Shown piece after piece: positions 27,141-36,211 of a stretch of DNA of 64,000 bases. Numbering within the stretch: position 1 is the first letter of the stretch; each line of letters starts with the position of its first letter. The translations under genes and the position numbers were made by a program. Origin of the DNA: Ferroplasma acidiphilum. GTDB taxonomy: Archaea; Thermoplasmatota; Thermoplasmata; Thermoplasmatales; Thermoplasmataceae. The stretch spans positions 1,364,001 through 1,428,000 of the forward strand of contig NZ_CP015363.1 in assembly GCF_002078355.1 (NCBI RefSeq), given 5' to 3'. A model generated the notes under the pieces. The model was given only the letters and a program-made list of their open reading frames with translations, ran no database searches and was not told the origin of the DNA.

Positions 27141-27190
27141 CAATAAAATTTTTAGAATTAAAAATATTGCAAAGATAGTTAGCCAAGGTT

Positions 27191-28702
27191 TTAGCGGCAA
27201 AATCCAGATTTTTCCCTGATAAGGCTGAGAAACTCTTCTGTATCCATCATGCTGGTAATTGCTCCTATATCACCTGTGGAGGGACGGTCAGAATCAAGAG
27301 GTCTGACTATTTCCCTGATTTTCTTATATATTGAGAGAGTTGCCGGGGAAGGCTCATGCTTTCTGAATTCCAGTGATTGGGCTCCAAGAAGGTATTCTAT
27401 TGCTATTATAGACTTCACATTTTTGTTAATTTCAATAAGTTTCAATGCTGCATTGGTTCCCATGCTTACATGGTCTTCCTGGTTGGCTGAGGTAGGAATT
27501 GTATCAGCGGAATTCGGGTGTACAAGCGTTTTGTTTACATTGCACAGGGCTGCTGCTGTGTACTGCGGGATCATATAGCCGGAATTCAGTCCATAATCCT
27601 TTACAAGAAATGGAGGCAGCCCGCTCAAATTTGTATCCACAATCCTTGCCAGGCGCCTTTCTACCATATTACCAAAATCCGTCATGGCGATTGCTACAAA
27701 ATCGGAAACCATAGCTACAGGCTCCCCGTGGAAATTTCCCGTGGAAATGTATTCATTCCCCAGCAATAATGGGTTATCTGTTGCGGAATTTATTTCTGTT
27801 GTTAAAACCTTTCTGGCGTACTGGAGTGTATCCCACACGGCACCGTAAACCTGGGGAGTACACCTCAGAGAGTATGCATCCTGTACCTTGCTTTTATTTG
27901 CATTTTCTATAATCATGCTGCCATTGAATAGTTTCCTGAAGGCTTTTCCTATCATTTGCTGGCCTTCATGTGGACGGGATGCCAGTGCCCATTCTGTGAA
28001 AGCCTTATCAGTTCCGGATAAACCTTCAAATGCCAGTGCAAATGATCCAAGGGCTTCAGAAACAAGTTTCTCTGATCTTTTTATTTCCAGAGCCAGTATG
28101 CCGCATATCACAGATGTGCCATTTATCAGTGCAACGCCTTCTTTTTCACCATAACTGTATGGTTCTTTTCCAAGTGATTTGAATACCGTACCTGCATTCT
28201 GGATTTTTCCTTTGTAGAATACGTCACCTTCACCCATAAGTGCAAGGCCAATATGGGCCAGTGGTGCGAGGTCCCCACTTGCCCCCACAGAACCGTACCT
28301 GGGAACAGCGGGAATTATATTATTGTTCAACATGAATAGCAGAAAATCAATCATATTCTCCGATACACCGGAATAACCCTTCACCAGTGTGTTTGCCCTT
28401 ACCAGCATAATAGCCCTTACAGTTTCAATATCCAGTGGTTCCCCTATCCCTGAAGAATGGCTACGTATAAGGTTTGTCTGAAGCTGTACTATATTTTTCC
28501 TGTCCACATTTACATTAAGGAGTGATCCGAATCCGGTATTAACACCATATACAGGCTTGCCGGAATCCAGTATTTTCATCAATGATTTTTTTGAATACTG
28601 TATCTGCTTTATTGCAGACTCAGCTATGCCTACTTTTTCGCTGCCACTTGCAACAGCATTGACATCCTCTATACTCAAATTGTTACCGTCAATGTAAATC
28701 AT
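27191..28702 (-). CDS. hutH: Histidine ammonia-lyase
   Basis: A 503-residue lyase. GSVGASGDLAPLAH near residue 140 holds the Ala-Ser-Gly triplet that forms the MIO cofactor, and YGVNTGFG near the N-terminus supplies the catalytic Tyr. NGTSVICG and QDAYSLRCTPQV-like segments are in place. The enzyme removes ammonia from histidine to give urocanate, the first step of the pathway. The minus-strand promoter has a TATA-like box (about 28716-28731) directly next to the palindrome at 28732-28751, which it shares in form with hutU. The amidohydrolase for a later step lies upstream on the same strand. Confidence 0.96.
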   Translation of the reverse strand: MIYIDGNNLSIEDVNAVASGSEKVGIAESAIKQIQYSKKSLMKILDSGKPVYGVNTGFGSLLNVNVDRKNIVQLQTNLIRSHSSGIGEPLDIETVRAIMLVRANTLVKGYSGVSENMIDFLLFMLNNNIIPAVPRYGSVGASGDLAPLAHIGLALMGEGDVFYKGKIQNAGTVFKSLGKEPYSYGEKEGVALINGTSVICGILALEIKRSEKLVSEALGSFALAFEGLSGTDKAFTEWALASRPHEGQQMIGKAFRKLFNGSMIIENANKSKVQDAYSLRCTPQVYGAVWDTLQYARKVLTTEINSATDNPLLLGNEYISTGNFHGEPVAMVSDFVAIAMTDFGNMVERRLARIVDTNLSGLPPFLVKDYGLNSGYMIPQYTAAALCNVNKTLVHPNSADTIPTSANQEDHVSMGTNAALKLIEINKNVKSIIAIEYLLGAQSLEFRKHEPSPATLSIYKKIREIVRPLDSDRPSTGDIGAITSMMDTEEFLSLIREKSGFCR

Positions 28703-28731
28703 AATGTTTACAATGCTAAATTATATATTAA

Positions 28732-28751
28732 ACTACGCCAGATGACGTAAT
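28732..28751. promoter_or_regulatory. Candidate hut operator upstream of hutH
   Basis: On the plus strand it reads ACTACG-CCAGATGA-CGTAAT: 6-bp half-sites with one mismatch and an 8-bp spacer. It directly abuts the TATA-like box of the minus-strand hutH promoter. The half-sites, spacing and position equal those at 10281-10300 upstream of hutU. The 3' end of the amidohydrolase gene lies 8 bp away, so the site can serve only hutH. Confidence 0.6.
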
Positions 28752-28758
28752 AGTTAAT

Positions 28759-29889
28759 TTATTCACTGTGGACAAGTTTCCCTTCCCCGAAAACCATTGC
28801 AGGATATGCGTCCAGTTCAAATGGGTCTTTATTCCAGATGCTAAACGATGCGAGTTTTCCGGGCTCAACTGTCCCAAGATTATCGAGCCCGAGTATTTGA
28901 GCAGGCCTTGATGAAACATATGATATGCACTGTTCCTTTGATGCACCGAATCTCATGAAATGCCTTGTTGTAAGGAAAAGGTTCCGCTGCAATATTACAG
29001 GATGATCCGAAATAAGGGCAAAACGTACACCTGACTTCTTCACCAGTTCGGCGTTTCTCCACGTTTCGTGCTTCAGTTCTACCTTATATGGATGTGAATC
29101 CAGAGGACCATATACCAGGGAAAGGTCTCTTTTCTTGATTTCCTCGAATATTTTCTCACTGTGGAAATCCATTCCATGGTTGATTATGGGCTTTATTCCA
29201 AACTGGTCAACAAGTGACATCAGGAATAATGCATCATCTTCCTTATGGAGATGGCACATTATTTTATATTCACCACTTATTAATTTTATGAAAAATTCTG
29301 TTTTCGGGTCTATTTCATCTATAGTTTTCTTTCCATTGCTCATAAGATTCGCAGCTTTCTGTGCTGCTAAAAAGTTTTCCCTTATTATGGCTGCAACGCC
29401 CATTCTTGTAGTTGGCCTTGTGCCTTTCCATTCCGTGGTGCTTCTGGGATTGTATCCAAGTGCCATCTTAACGCCTATATCACTGACAAAAGCATCCTTT
29501 GTATTCTTTTCAAAATTCCTTATCAGGGAACCCATGCCACCTAGAATGTTCCCGCTCCCGGGCAAAACAACGGAATATATCACATTGCTTTCAACAGATT
29601 CTGTGAACGCGTGATCATCCATGTATACTCCATCAATGGCCCTGGCAAGTGGAAGCATAGAATCCAGCTTATCATTTGCTTCACTCTCATATGGCGGCTC
29701 ACCTGCCCTGTCCAGCCCTATATGACTGTGCGGGTCAATGAATGCAGGTGTTACAACGCCTTCACCTATGATTTCTCCATAGGGCTTTGTTTCAGTAACC
29801 TCTGTGATTGTATTGCCTTCAAAACAAACATAAACATTCTTCTGTTTTTTATTTCCATCATAAAGCACATTTGCCTTAACTGCCTTCAT
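28759..29889 (-). CDS. Amidohydrolase, COG1228 type; candidate imidazolonepropionase
   Basis: A 376-residue metal-dependent amidohydrolase. PAFIDPHSHIG near residue 52 gives the metal-binding HxH pair; a CHLHKEDD segment near 213, IINHGMDFH near 237 and LISDHPVI near 296 give the other ligands. It belongs to the archaeal COG1228 branch, which includes imidazolonepropionase and related enzymes. Its place beside hutH, in a window that also has hutU and ftcD but no canonical hutI, makes it the best candidate for opening the imidazolone ring to N-formimino-glutamate. That assignment is inferred. Confidence 0.7.
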   Translation of the reverse strand: MKAVKANVLYDGNKKQKNVYVCFEGNTITEVTETKPYGEIIGEGVVTPAFIDPHSHIGLDRAGEPPYESEANDKLDSMLPLARAIDGVYMDDHAFTESVESNVIYSVVLPGSGNILGGMGSLIRNFEKNTKDAFVSDIGVKMALGYNPRSTTEWKGTRPTTRMGVAAIIRENFLAAQKAANLMSNGKKTIDEIDPKTEFFIKLISGEYKIMCHLHKEDDALFLMSLVDQFGIKPIINHGMDFHSEKIFEEIKKRDLSLVYGPLDSHPYKVELKHETWRNAELVKKSGVRFALISDHPVILQRNLFLTTRHFMRFGASKEQCISYVSSRPAQILGLDNLGTVEPGKLASFSIWNKDPFELDAYPAMVFGEGKLVHSE

Positions 29890-29984
29890 AGTAGAATATA
29901 TGCAAATGCAATTTAAATTTAATCCATTGTTTTCATTTCATGCTTGCTCATAAATTTTAAATAACCATACCTGATATATTTTAC

Positions 29985-31358
29985 ATGAGTTTTGACCTTA
30001 TACTGGATGATGGAAATGTATTTTTACATGGCGGATTAAAAAGGACATCCATAGGAATTATTAACGGAAAGATAGCAGTTATAGGCAACTTAAATGATTT
30101 CAAGGGCAATACAAAGAGAATTAACTTATCCGGAAAACTGGTTATTCCCGGTGGTGTTGACCCGCATACACACATAGAAGGCTATTCCAGTGCCGGAACA
30201 ATAAAGAATGGCACAGAATCAGCAGCTATAGGCGGCACAACAACAGTGCTGGATTTTTCACAGGCAACTAAAAATGAGGATACGGTGGCTGCAGCTGCTT
30301 CTAAAATAAAGAGGTTTTCCGATAGCAGTTCACTGGATTTTACCATAAAGCCCATGATGGTAACAGAAGATTTCCAATCTATAGAGAGGCTTGAATTAAT
30401 ATTTTCACAGTTATCCAAACTCGGGATAATGGCTGTCAAAATTTTCACCACATACAAGAATCTCGGGAGGTACGCTAATAATTATCAGATTCTGCAGGGA
30501 ATGAACACTGCTAAAAAGTATGGCATAATGGTTCAGATTCATGCAGAAAATAATGATTTCCTTGAAGGAAATATGGAAGCTCTTTTAGCGCAGGGAAAAA
30601 CTGACCCTAAATACCATGCCATAAGCAAACCGCCGGTGAGCGAGGACGTTGCCGTTGCTGATTCAGCTGTGATGGCAGGAGATTCCGGTGCAAAGGTATA
30701 CTGTGTCCATCTTTCAACAAAAACATCGCCTGAAATTATAGACAGTGCAAGAAAGCATGGCGTGAATATATATGGAGAGACCTGCCCTCAATATTTAATC
30801 CTGGATGATAGCTTCCTTGATAGGGAAGATGGCAATTTATACCTCTGCAGCCCCCCATTGAGAAAAAAAGAGGATATTAATGCAATGTGGAATGCCATAT
30901 CATCAGGAAAAATACAGGCAGTGGGTTCAGACCATGTGCCATTCCTGGCATATCAGAAAAAGAAAGGAATACCATTTAATAAGGTGCCAAATGGCATACC
31001 AGGCATAGAAACCAGATTGCCCCTACTATTTTCCGAAGGCGTGCAGAAAGGGCGCATAACACTTGAAAAGTTTGTTGATGTAATAAGCACATCCCCAGCG
31101 AAAATTTTCAATCTGTATCCTCAAAAAGGTACTATTTCAATAGGAAGCGATGCTGATTTAACTGTAATAGATACTGAACTTGAACACAGGCTAAGGGCTG
31201 AAGACCTGCATATGGGAACTGACATTGCCATATACAGCCACATGAAGACAAAGGGATGGCCTGTACTTACAATCTCTGGCGGAGAGATAGTTGCTGAGAA
31301 TGATGTGTTCACAGGGAAAGGAAAGAAAGGCCATTTTCTGGGAAAGGAGGCGATTTAA
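29985..31358 (+). CDS. Dihydropyrimidinase/D-hydantoinase-family hydrolase
   Basis: A 457-residue TIM-barrel amidohydrolase. GGVDPHTHIE near residue 58 supplies two metal ligands, MAVKIFTTYKN near 150 has the lysine expected to be carbamylated, and MVQIHAEN (near 182), VYCVHLST and GSDHVPF give the remaining His and Asp ligands. The family opens cyclic ureides such as dihydropyrimidines and hydantoins. A TATA-like box near 29956-29963 precedes the ATG. The next gene, 9 nt downstream, encodes an N-carbamoyl-amino-acid hydrolase, so the pair should convert a hydantoin or dihydropyrimidine to an amino acid. Confidence 0.85.
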   Translation: MSFDLILDDGNVFLHGGLKRTSIGIINGKIAVIGNLNDFKGNTKRINLSGKLVIPGGVDPHTHIEGYSSAGTIKNGTESAAIGGTTTVLDFSQATKNEDTVAAAASKIKRFSDSSSLDFTIKPMMVTEDFQSIERLELIFSQLSKLGIMAVKIFTTYKNLGRYANNYQILQGMNTAKKYGIMVQIHAENNDFLEGNMEALLAQGKTDPKYHAISKPPVSEDVAVADSAVMAGDSGAKVYCVHLSTKTSPEIIDSARKHGVNIYGETCPQYLILDDSFLDREDGNLYLCSPPLRKKEDINAMWNAISSGKIQAVGSDHVPFLAYQKKKGIPFNKVPNGIPGIETRLPLLFSEGVQKGRITLEKFVDVISTSPAKIFNLYPQKGTISIGSDADLTVIDTELEHRLRAEDLHMGTDIAIYSHMKTKGWPVLTISGGEIVAENDVFTGKGKKGHFLGKEAI

Positions 31359-31367
31359 ACGAATAAC

Positions 31368-32618
31368 ATGGAAAGAATTAAGAAAATGCTGATTGAACAG
31401 GGATCAATAGGCAGGGAAAACGGAAAAGCAATATCAGAATATAAAGAATTAACTATAAATGACGGGGTAACCAGGCCAGCAGGAACGGATAGTGATAAAA
31501 GTACAAGGGATTATTTTGTTGACCTGTGTAAAAAGAACGGATTCGATCCATTTGTAGATATTTTCGGGAACATATTTGTTACGTTAAATGGAAGCAATCC
31601 TGATCTGGGAAAAATAATGATGGGTTCCCATCTGGATTCCGTTGTCCAGGGTGGAATGTTCGATGGAGCCATGGGGGTTTTCAGTGCTTTTGAAGTCCTT
31701 TTGAGGTTAAAGGAATCAGGATACAGAAACAACAGGGATATTGTTGCAGCAGCATTTACCGGCGAGGAGGGATCAGCATTCCATCAGCCTATGCTGGGAA
31801 GCAATGGTTTCACGGGAAAGATCAGCAAAGCAAATCTTTGGGCTTTGAAAAATAGGGATGGAGTTGATTTTAAATCAGCCATGCAGAGAATAGAATACCT
31901 TGGTGATTCTGAGTTCCCCGGGAAACCGGAATACTATCTTGAATACCATATCGAGCAGGGGCCTGTACTGGAAGAAAAGGGAAAGGAGATAGGCGTTGTA
32001 ACTTCCATAACAGGGCAATGTGTGCTTTCTGTAGAAGTTAATGGCATACAGGGACATTCCGGGACTACACCAATGGAAATGAGAAGCGATGCACTGGTAA
32101 GGGCAGCCGGGATAATTGCCATGATAGATAAAATTGCAAGGGAAGCATCTAAGAAATACAACAACCATAGTGTAGGCACCGTTGGAGAATTATCGGTGGA
32201 ACCTGGAAGGTTCAATGTAATTCCAGGCCATGTAGCAATGAAAATAGATTTGAGGAGTGAACACAGCGAAAGCCTTGCGTACATGAAGAAAAAAGTCCTG
32301 GAAGAACTTGAAACTAAAAGAAATGGCGTTAATATAAAGTACAGTATAGTTGCAGAGGTAGAGCCCTCTATAATGTCAGATAAGGTAATGGATGCAATAA
32401 GGGCTTCAATAAAGTCACTGGGATTTAGCAGCATGGAGATGCCAAGTGGTGCAGGGCATGATACCATACCTATGTCTAAAATAGCTGAGGCTGGGATGAT
32501 ATTTGTACCCAGTATAAAGGGCTTAAGCCATACACCGCTTGAATGGACAGATTTCAAAGATGTTGAAAATGGATTGGAAGTCCTATTAGGAGCTGTTAAA
32601 AATCTGGATAAAAACTAA
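31368..32618 (+). CDS. N-carbamoyl-L-amino-acid hydrolase / allantoate amidohydrolase family (M20)
   Basis: A 416-residue M20-type metallohydrolase. GSHLDSVVQGGMFDGAMGV near residue 82 holds the first metal ligands, FTGEEGSAF near 127 the glutamate pair, and EYHIEQGPVLE near 190 the family signature. SGAGHDTIPMS near 365 closes the site. Enzymes of this branch (AmaB/HyuC, AllC, beta-ureidopropionase) remove carbamoyl groups. The gene follows the hydantoinase by 9 nt with an AAAGGAGG ribosome-binding motif ending 19 nt before the ATG. The substrate is not fixed; N-carbamoyl-glutamate is possible in this histidine context. Confidence 0.87.
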   Translation: MERIKKMLIEQGSIGRENGKAISEYKELTINDGVTRPAGTDSDKSTRDYFVDLCKKNGFDPFVDIFGNIFVTLNGSNPDLGKIMMGSHLDSVVQGGMFDGAMGVFSAFEVLLRLKESGYRNNRDIVAAAFTGEEGSAFHQPMLGSNGFTGKISKANLWALKNRDGVDFKSAMQRIEYLGDSEFPGKPEYYLEYHIEQGPVLEEKGKEIGVVTSITGQCVLSVEVNGIQGHSGTTPMEMRSDALVRAAGIIAMIDKIAREASKKYNNHSVGTVGELSVEPGRFNVIPGHVAMKIDLRSEHSESLAYMKKKVLEELETKRNGVNIKYSIVAEVEPSIMSDKVMDAIRASIKSLGFSSMEMPSGAGHDTIPMSKIAEAGMIFVPSIKGLSHTPLEWTDFKDVENGLEVLLGAVKNLDKN

Positions 32619-32695
32619 GCATGGATTTATTAAACATATTTTATTCATAATTATATATTAGAAAACTAAATATATTAATATGATTATAATTGTTT

Positions 32696-33286
32696 ATGAA
32701 GTATATCAAATATCTTGGGTTTTCAGCTATTGCTGCGGCATGGATAACTATTTTTGCAGCTATTAGTGTTAATCCGTGGTTTAGAATTCAAAAAAATGCA
32801 TTAAGCGACCTGGGTGGAACAAATACTATTTCAAATTTTTTTCAGCATCAGGCTCCGGCAGACCCTTATATTTATAATGTAGGATTGATGGTAACAGGGC
32901 TGCTTATTGCATTATTTGCCATTGCGGCAATTGCAAACTCCAGGAATAGCATTGAGAATACAGGGTCTGCATTCTTCATAATTGCAGGGTTGTTTCTAGC
33001 GTTAATAGGAATATACCATGAGGGTACTTATCCCCATGACTTTGTTTCCATATGGTTTTTTATAATTGCTTCTATAGCATATGCTACAATCGGAATTTCA
33101 CTGTTATTTACAAAATTCAGAAAAGTAGGAATTGCAATTTTGATTATTCTTCCAGTATCATGGGTCCTGTTTATTGAAATACCATGGCAATCTGTTGCCG
33201 AGGATGAAATATTCGGAGTTATTGTGATTGACATAATGGTTTTGCTCCACATTTATACATTCCAGAAATTGAAAAATAATAGATGA
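32696..33286 (+). CDS. DUF998-family membrane protein
   Basis: A 196-residue protein with six predicted helices. ALSDLGG near residue 30 and GIYHEGTYPHDFVS near 105 are typical DUF998 motifs, with conserved His and Asp on the outer or membrane face. The function is unknown. A TTG two codons upstream is in frame, but a TATA-like tract at 32667-32680 fits a leaderless start at ATG 32696. It stands between the carbamoylase gene and the second IS256 element. Confidence 0.82.
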   Translation: MKYIKYLGFSAIAAAWITIFAAISVNPWFRIQKNALSDLGGTNTISNFFQHQAPADPYIYNVGLMVTGLLIALFAIAAIANSRNSIENTGSAFFIIAGLFLALIGIYHEGTYPHDFVSIWFFIIASIAYATIGISLLFTKFRKVGIAILIILPVSWVLFIEIPWQSVAEDEIFGVIVIDIMVLLHIYTFQKLKNNR

Positions 33287-33313
33287 ATTTTATTTGAGAT
33301 TTGAAACACTGTG

Positions 33314-34567
33314 GATAATGTACATTATTTTTTGTAAATTGTAAATAGCCTTACTGACTGTTGATTTCCTCCATATTAATATATTTTCTTCCTGTTACAT
33401 ACTCTTCATTTGTGTCTATCATTATTGAGCCTGCCAATCTCATTGCAGAATCATCAGATGGAAATGCACCTATTTTCTTAGTCCTTCTTTTTATTTCTTC
33501 ATTTAGCCTCTCTATAGTATTGGATACCCTTAGCCTTCTAAGTCCCTGTATATTCGTATTGAATGTTCTGTAGTTATACAATGAATCATAGTATCTGTCA
33601 AACATACTGGAACATTTATCTAATCCTCTATCAAAAAGCTTATCCTGCAGTACAGGGAGTATATCAGGATTATCAAGTGCCTGCTTTATAAGCAATGATA
33701 TATCATTCCATTGCTGCTTTCCCATTAATTTCCTTAAGTTCCTCATAAAGTGTACATGGCAGTATTGCCATGATGATCCTGGAAATGATTGTTTAACTGC
33801 TTCCCTTATACCCTTATTGCCATCTGATATTACCAGTTCAACACCATTTAATCCCCTATCCTCAAGATCATCAAAGAATAGTTCCCACTCTATTTCAGTT
33901 TCAGAATCATATATACTTGCTCCTAATATCTCCCTATATCCATCACTGTTAATTCCTACACAGATATATATGGCCTTATTCCTGTATCTTCCATTATCCC
34001 TTATTTTAAGGTATGTTCCATCTATGTATATGAATTTATAAACTCCATCTATCTTCCTTTCAAGGAATTCATTAACTGTTTTGTCAAGCCATGAGGATAA
34101 TGATGACACATAGGATGGTGATACCTGCACATCTAAGGATTTTATTACTTTATTAACGCTTCTTGTAGAAACTCCACTTAAGTATGATTCCAGTATTATG
34201 GATTCTACAGCTCTCTCTACCCTTGAATAATTGTCAAATACAGCTGTATGGAATGATGTTTCCCTGAACTGTGGCTTGTCTAATATAACCTTTCCATCTG
34301 TTGTCAATAATGATCTCTGTTTATACCCATTTCTATAGTCTTTCCTGTTACTATTTCTCTCATACCTGGATGCGTTGATCTGTTCCTCTGCTTCTTCATT
34401 CATGAGGTCATTAAGGAACCATTTCTTTAAATCCCTCATATTCTCCCTGTTCAATCCATAACTTTTTATCTTTTCTTTTAATACTTCTAATTGGTCTTGC
34501 ACTTTTTTCACCCCAATCTAAATTGTGCAAGGCCATTTATAATTTACAGACAATTACTTACACTATC
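33314..34567 (-). mobile_element. Second IS256-family insertion sequence, distinct subtype
   Basis: The ends are inverted repeats: both read GATAxTGTA at the tip, with a shared inner block TGTAAATT-x-TAAAT-x-GCCTT. The direct repeat ACTGTG (33308-33313 and 34568-34573) flanks the unit; it is 7 bp (CACTGTG) if the right end is taken one base earlier. The transposase differs clearly from that of the copy at 22187, so this is a separate IS256 lineage. Confidence 0.82.
33351..34511 (-). CDS. IS256/Mutator-family transposase (second lineage)
   Basis: A 386-residue transposase. The N-terminus is helical and charged; ESYLSGVSTRSVNKVIKSL is the family helix. The catalytic triad lies in YIDGTYLKI, VELVISDGNKG and NTIERLNEEIKRR, with the zinc-like CHVHFMRN motif between them. 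It appears intact. It shares length and layout with the copy at 22211 but only modest residue identity. Confidence 0.92.
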   Translation of the reverse strand: MKKVQDQLEVLKEKIKSYGLNRENMRDLKKWFLNDLMNEEAEEQINASRYERNSNRKDYRNGYKQRSLLTTDGKVILDKPQFRETSFHTAVFDNYSRVERAVESIILESYLSGVSTRSVNKVIKSLDVQVSPSYVSSLSSWLDKTVNEFLERKIDGVYKFIYIDGTYLKIRDNGRYRNKAIYICVGINSDGYREILGASIYDSETEIEWELFFDDLEDRGLNGVELVISDGNKGIREAVKQSFPGSSWQYCHVHFMRNLRKLMGKQQWNDISLLIKQALDNPDILPVLQDKLFDRGLDKCSSMFDRYYDSLYNYRTFNTNIQGLRRLRVSNTIERLNEEIKRRTKKIGAFPSDDSAMRLAGSIMIDTNEEYVTGRKYINMEEINSQ

Positions 34568-34638
34568 ACTGTGATTTTCTTATAATTATAATGCATTGAG
34601 AAACCGGGTATATTAACTATGAAAATAGAAGTGAGCTA

Positions 34639-34659
34639 CCTCATGCTAAAGCATAGAGG
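34639..34659 (-). promoter_or_regulatory. 3'-end hairpin of the TnpB element (candidate guide-RNA end)
   Basis: On the plus strand CCTCATGC-TAAA-GCAT-A-GAGG folds into a hairpin that overlaps the TnpB stop codon. On the coding strand it contains ATGCTTTAGC, which is also in the hairpin at the 3' end of the other TnpB gene (54077-54097). In IS200/IS605-type elements this end gives the right boundary and the omega RNA. Confidence 0.45.
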
Positions 34660-36026
34660 CTTCCTGCTTCATTGACCATGCTTAACTTCACATAGGGGCT
34701 TATATTAAGCCCTTCAAAGCCAGAGGCAATAATCTCCACAGGCGTTAATTCCCTATGCTCCATAGGTACATTTATATTTATATTATATTTCTTAAAATAA
34801 CTATTTAATTTTTTATTTTTAATTTTTAATAATTCATTTAATTTTATTATTCCATAATAAATCATATTCAATGAAGAATTATAATCCCTATCAATTATAA
34901 AACCACAGTTATGGCATTGATATATCCTTTCATCTAATTTTATATCATATTTATTATGGCATTTAGAGCATTCCTTTGTGGTAGGAATAAAACGATCTAT
35001 AAGTATAAGTGTTGATGCCTTATGTTTAAGTGCATCTATTATTCCACCTATGCCTGTAGATTCTATTTTCTTTCCGAATAGCCTTCGCCATCCGGATATA
35101 TTGTCGTTCTGTGTTATTACTATATCATAATTGGATGTTAGATAATGGACTATTTTGTTAATAGTGTCTTTTCTTTTATCTGTTGTTTTAGCTTGTTCTC
35201 TGTTTAATCTGTTTTTAGTTTTATAATAATTCCTGGATTGTTTTTTACTGAGTTTATTCTTTGAACCTTCTGCATATTTAGCTTTCCTTGACAATGACCT
35301 TTGCAATCTTATTTCTTTTTTGGATTTTGGTATATTATAGTTTAATATTGATCCATTAGAGCATGTCAACTGGTTCTTTATTCCTAAGTCAAATGATATT
35401 ATTTTTTGATTATTGACAGGTTTTTCTAAAATGTATTTATTTTTATACGCTGTTATGTTGATATAATAATTATTGTTATTATTGATTAACAATGCATTTG
35501 CCGGTTCATAATAGCATTCTAAATTATCCAGGCCATTTACTTTTAACAACTGCTTTATATTCTGTATTTTAATATAATTATTATTTATTATTTTATATGT
35601 TATAGTATATTGATTCAATGGTATTGATGTTATAAATGATTTAAATTTCAATTTTCCTATCTTAAATCCCTTTTCTTTTAATTTATGAAGACCTCTTATA
35701 TTGTCTATTCCCCTGTTAATAATTTCCTCCTTCATCTGTGATGATAAATATTTCAATTCCCTTGTTTCATAATGGTCTTTAACATATACATTTACATTCT
35801 TTATTTTAGAATCTATATTAAAAATATCATTGTTGAATTCTTTGTTTATAACATAATTATATAGCCATTTAGCTTCTAAAAAGATTGTGTTTAATGCCTT
35901 TATAGTATTATTATTTAATTTATCATTGTCTATTTTTAGTTTAAGAATTATTACATCCTGTGTTTTTCTTCTTTCTTTTGTTATTCTTAATGAATTTTTA
36001 ATTTTGTTTCTCTTTGCTTCTATCAT
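34641..36026 (-). CDS. tnpB: TnpB-family RNA-guided nuclease (IS200/IS605 OrfB type)
   Basis: A 461-residue TnpB. The RuvC-I aspartate is in ISFDLGIKNQ near residue 218. The RuvC-II segment reads IVITQNDNISGW, where many TnpBs have an acidic EDL; here the position is Gln-Asn-Asp, as in an archaeal branch with QDE. The zinc ribbon is CSKCHNKYD and CHNCGF, and the RuvC-III aspartate is in IDRDYNSSLN. No TnpA gene lies nearby, so the element is of the TnpB-only (IS1341) kind. The last residues (MVNEAGSLYALA) read through the element's 3' end. Lys/Asn/Ile-rich codon use marks it as AT-rich. Confidence 0.88.
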   Translation of the reverse strand: MIEAKRNKIKNSLRITKERRKTQDVIILKLKIDNDKLNNNTIKALNTIFLEAKWLYNYVINKEFNNDIFNIDSKIKNVNVYVKDHYETRELKYLSSQMKEEIINRGIDNIRGLHKLKEKGFKIGKLKFKSFITSIPLNQYTITYKIINNNYIKIQNIKQLLKVNGLDNLECYYEPANALLINNNNNYYINITAYKNKYILEKPVNNQKIISFDLGIKNQLTCSNGSILNYNIPKSKKEIRLQRSLSRKAKYAEGSKNKLSKKQSRNYYKTKNRLNREQAKTTDKRKDTINKIVHYLTSNYDIVITQNDNISGWRRLFGKKIESTGIGGIIDALKHKASTLILIDRFIPTTKECSKCHNKYDIKLDERIYQCHNCGFIIDRDYNSSLNMIYYGIIKLNELLKIKNKKLNSYFKKYNININVPMEHRELTPVEIIASGFEGLNISPYVKLSMVNEAGSLYALA

Positions 36027-36211
36027 ACTTTCTTCTATTAATTTTATTATATCAATTTAATATATAAATTATTTCCATTTATTTCTTTATTTCCAGAAAT
36101 TCATCCACATCGTAAACTCAGTGGCTTTCTTTCTGGTAGAATGATTTGTAAAATAAAGGCTTAAATCAATAGTACATAATATAGATAAGGCCCTGGTAAT
36201 TTTGGCCGTCG

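Noticed and set aside
31934-32557. A 207-codon minus-strand frame
   Set aside because: It lies wholly opposite the carbamoylase gene, which has all the catalytic motifs of its family.
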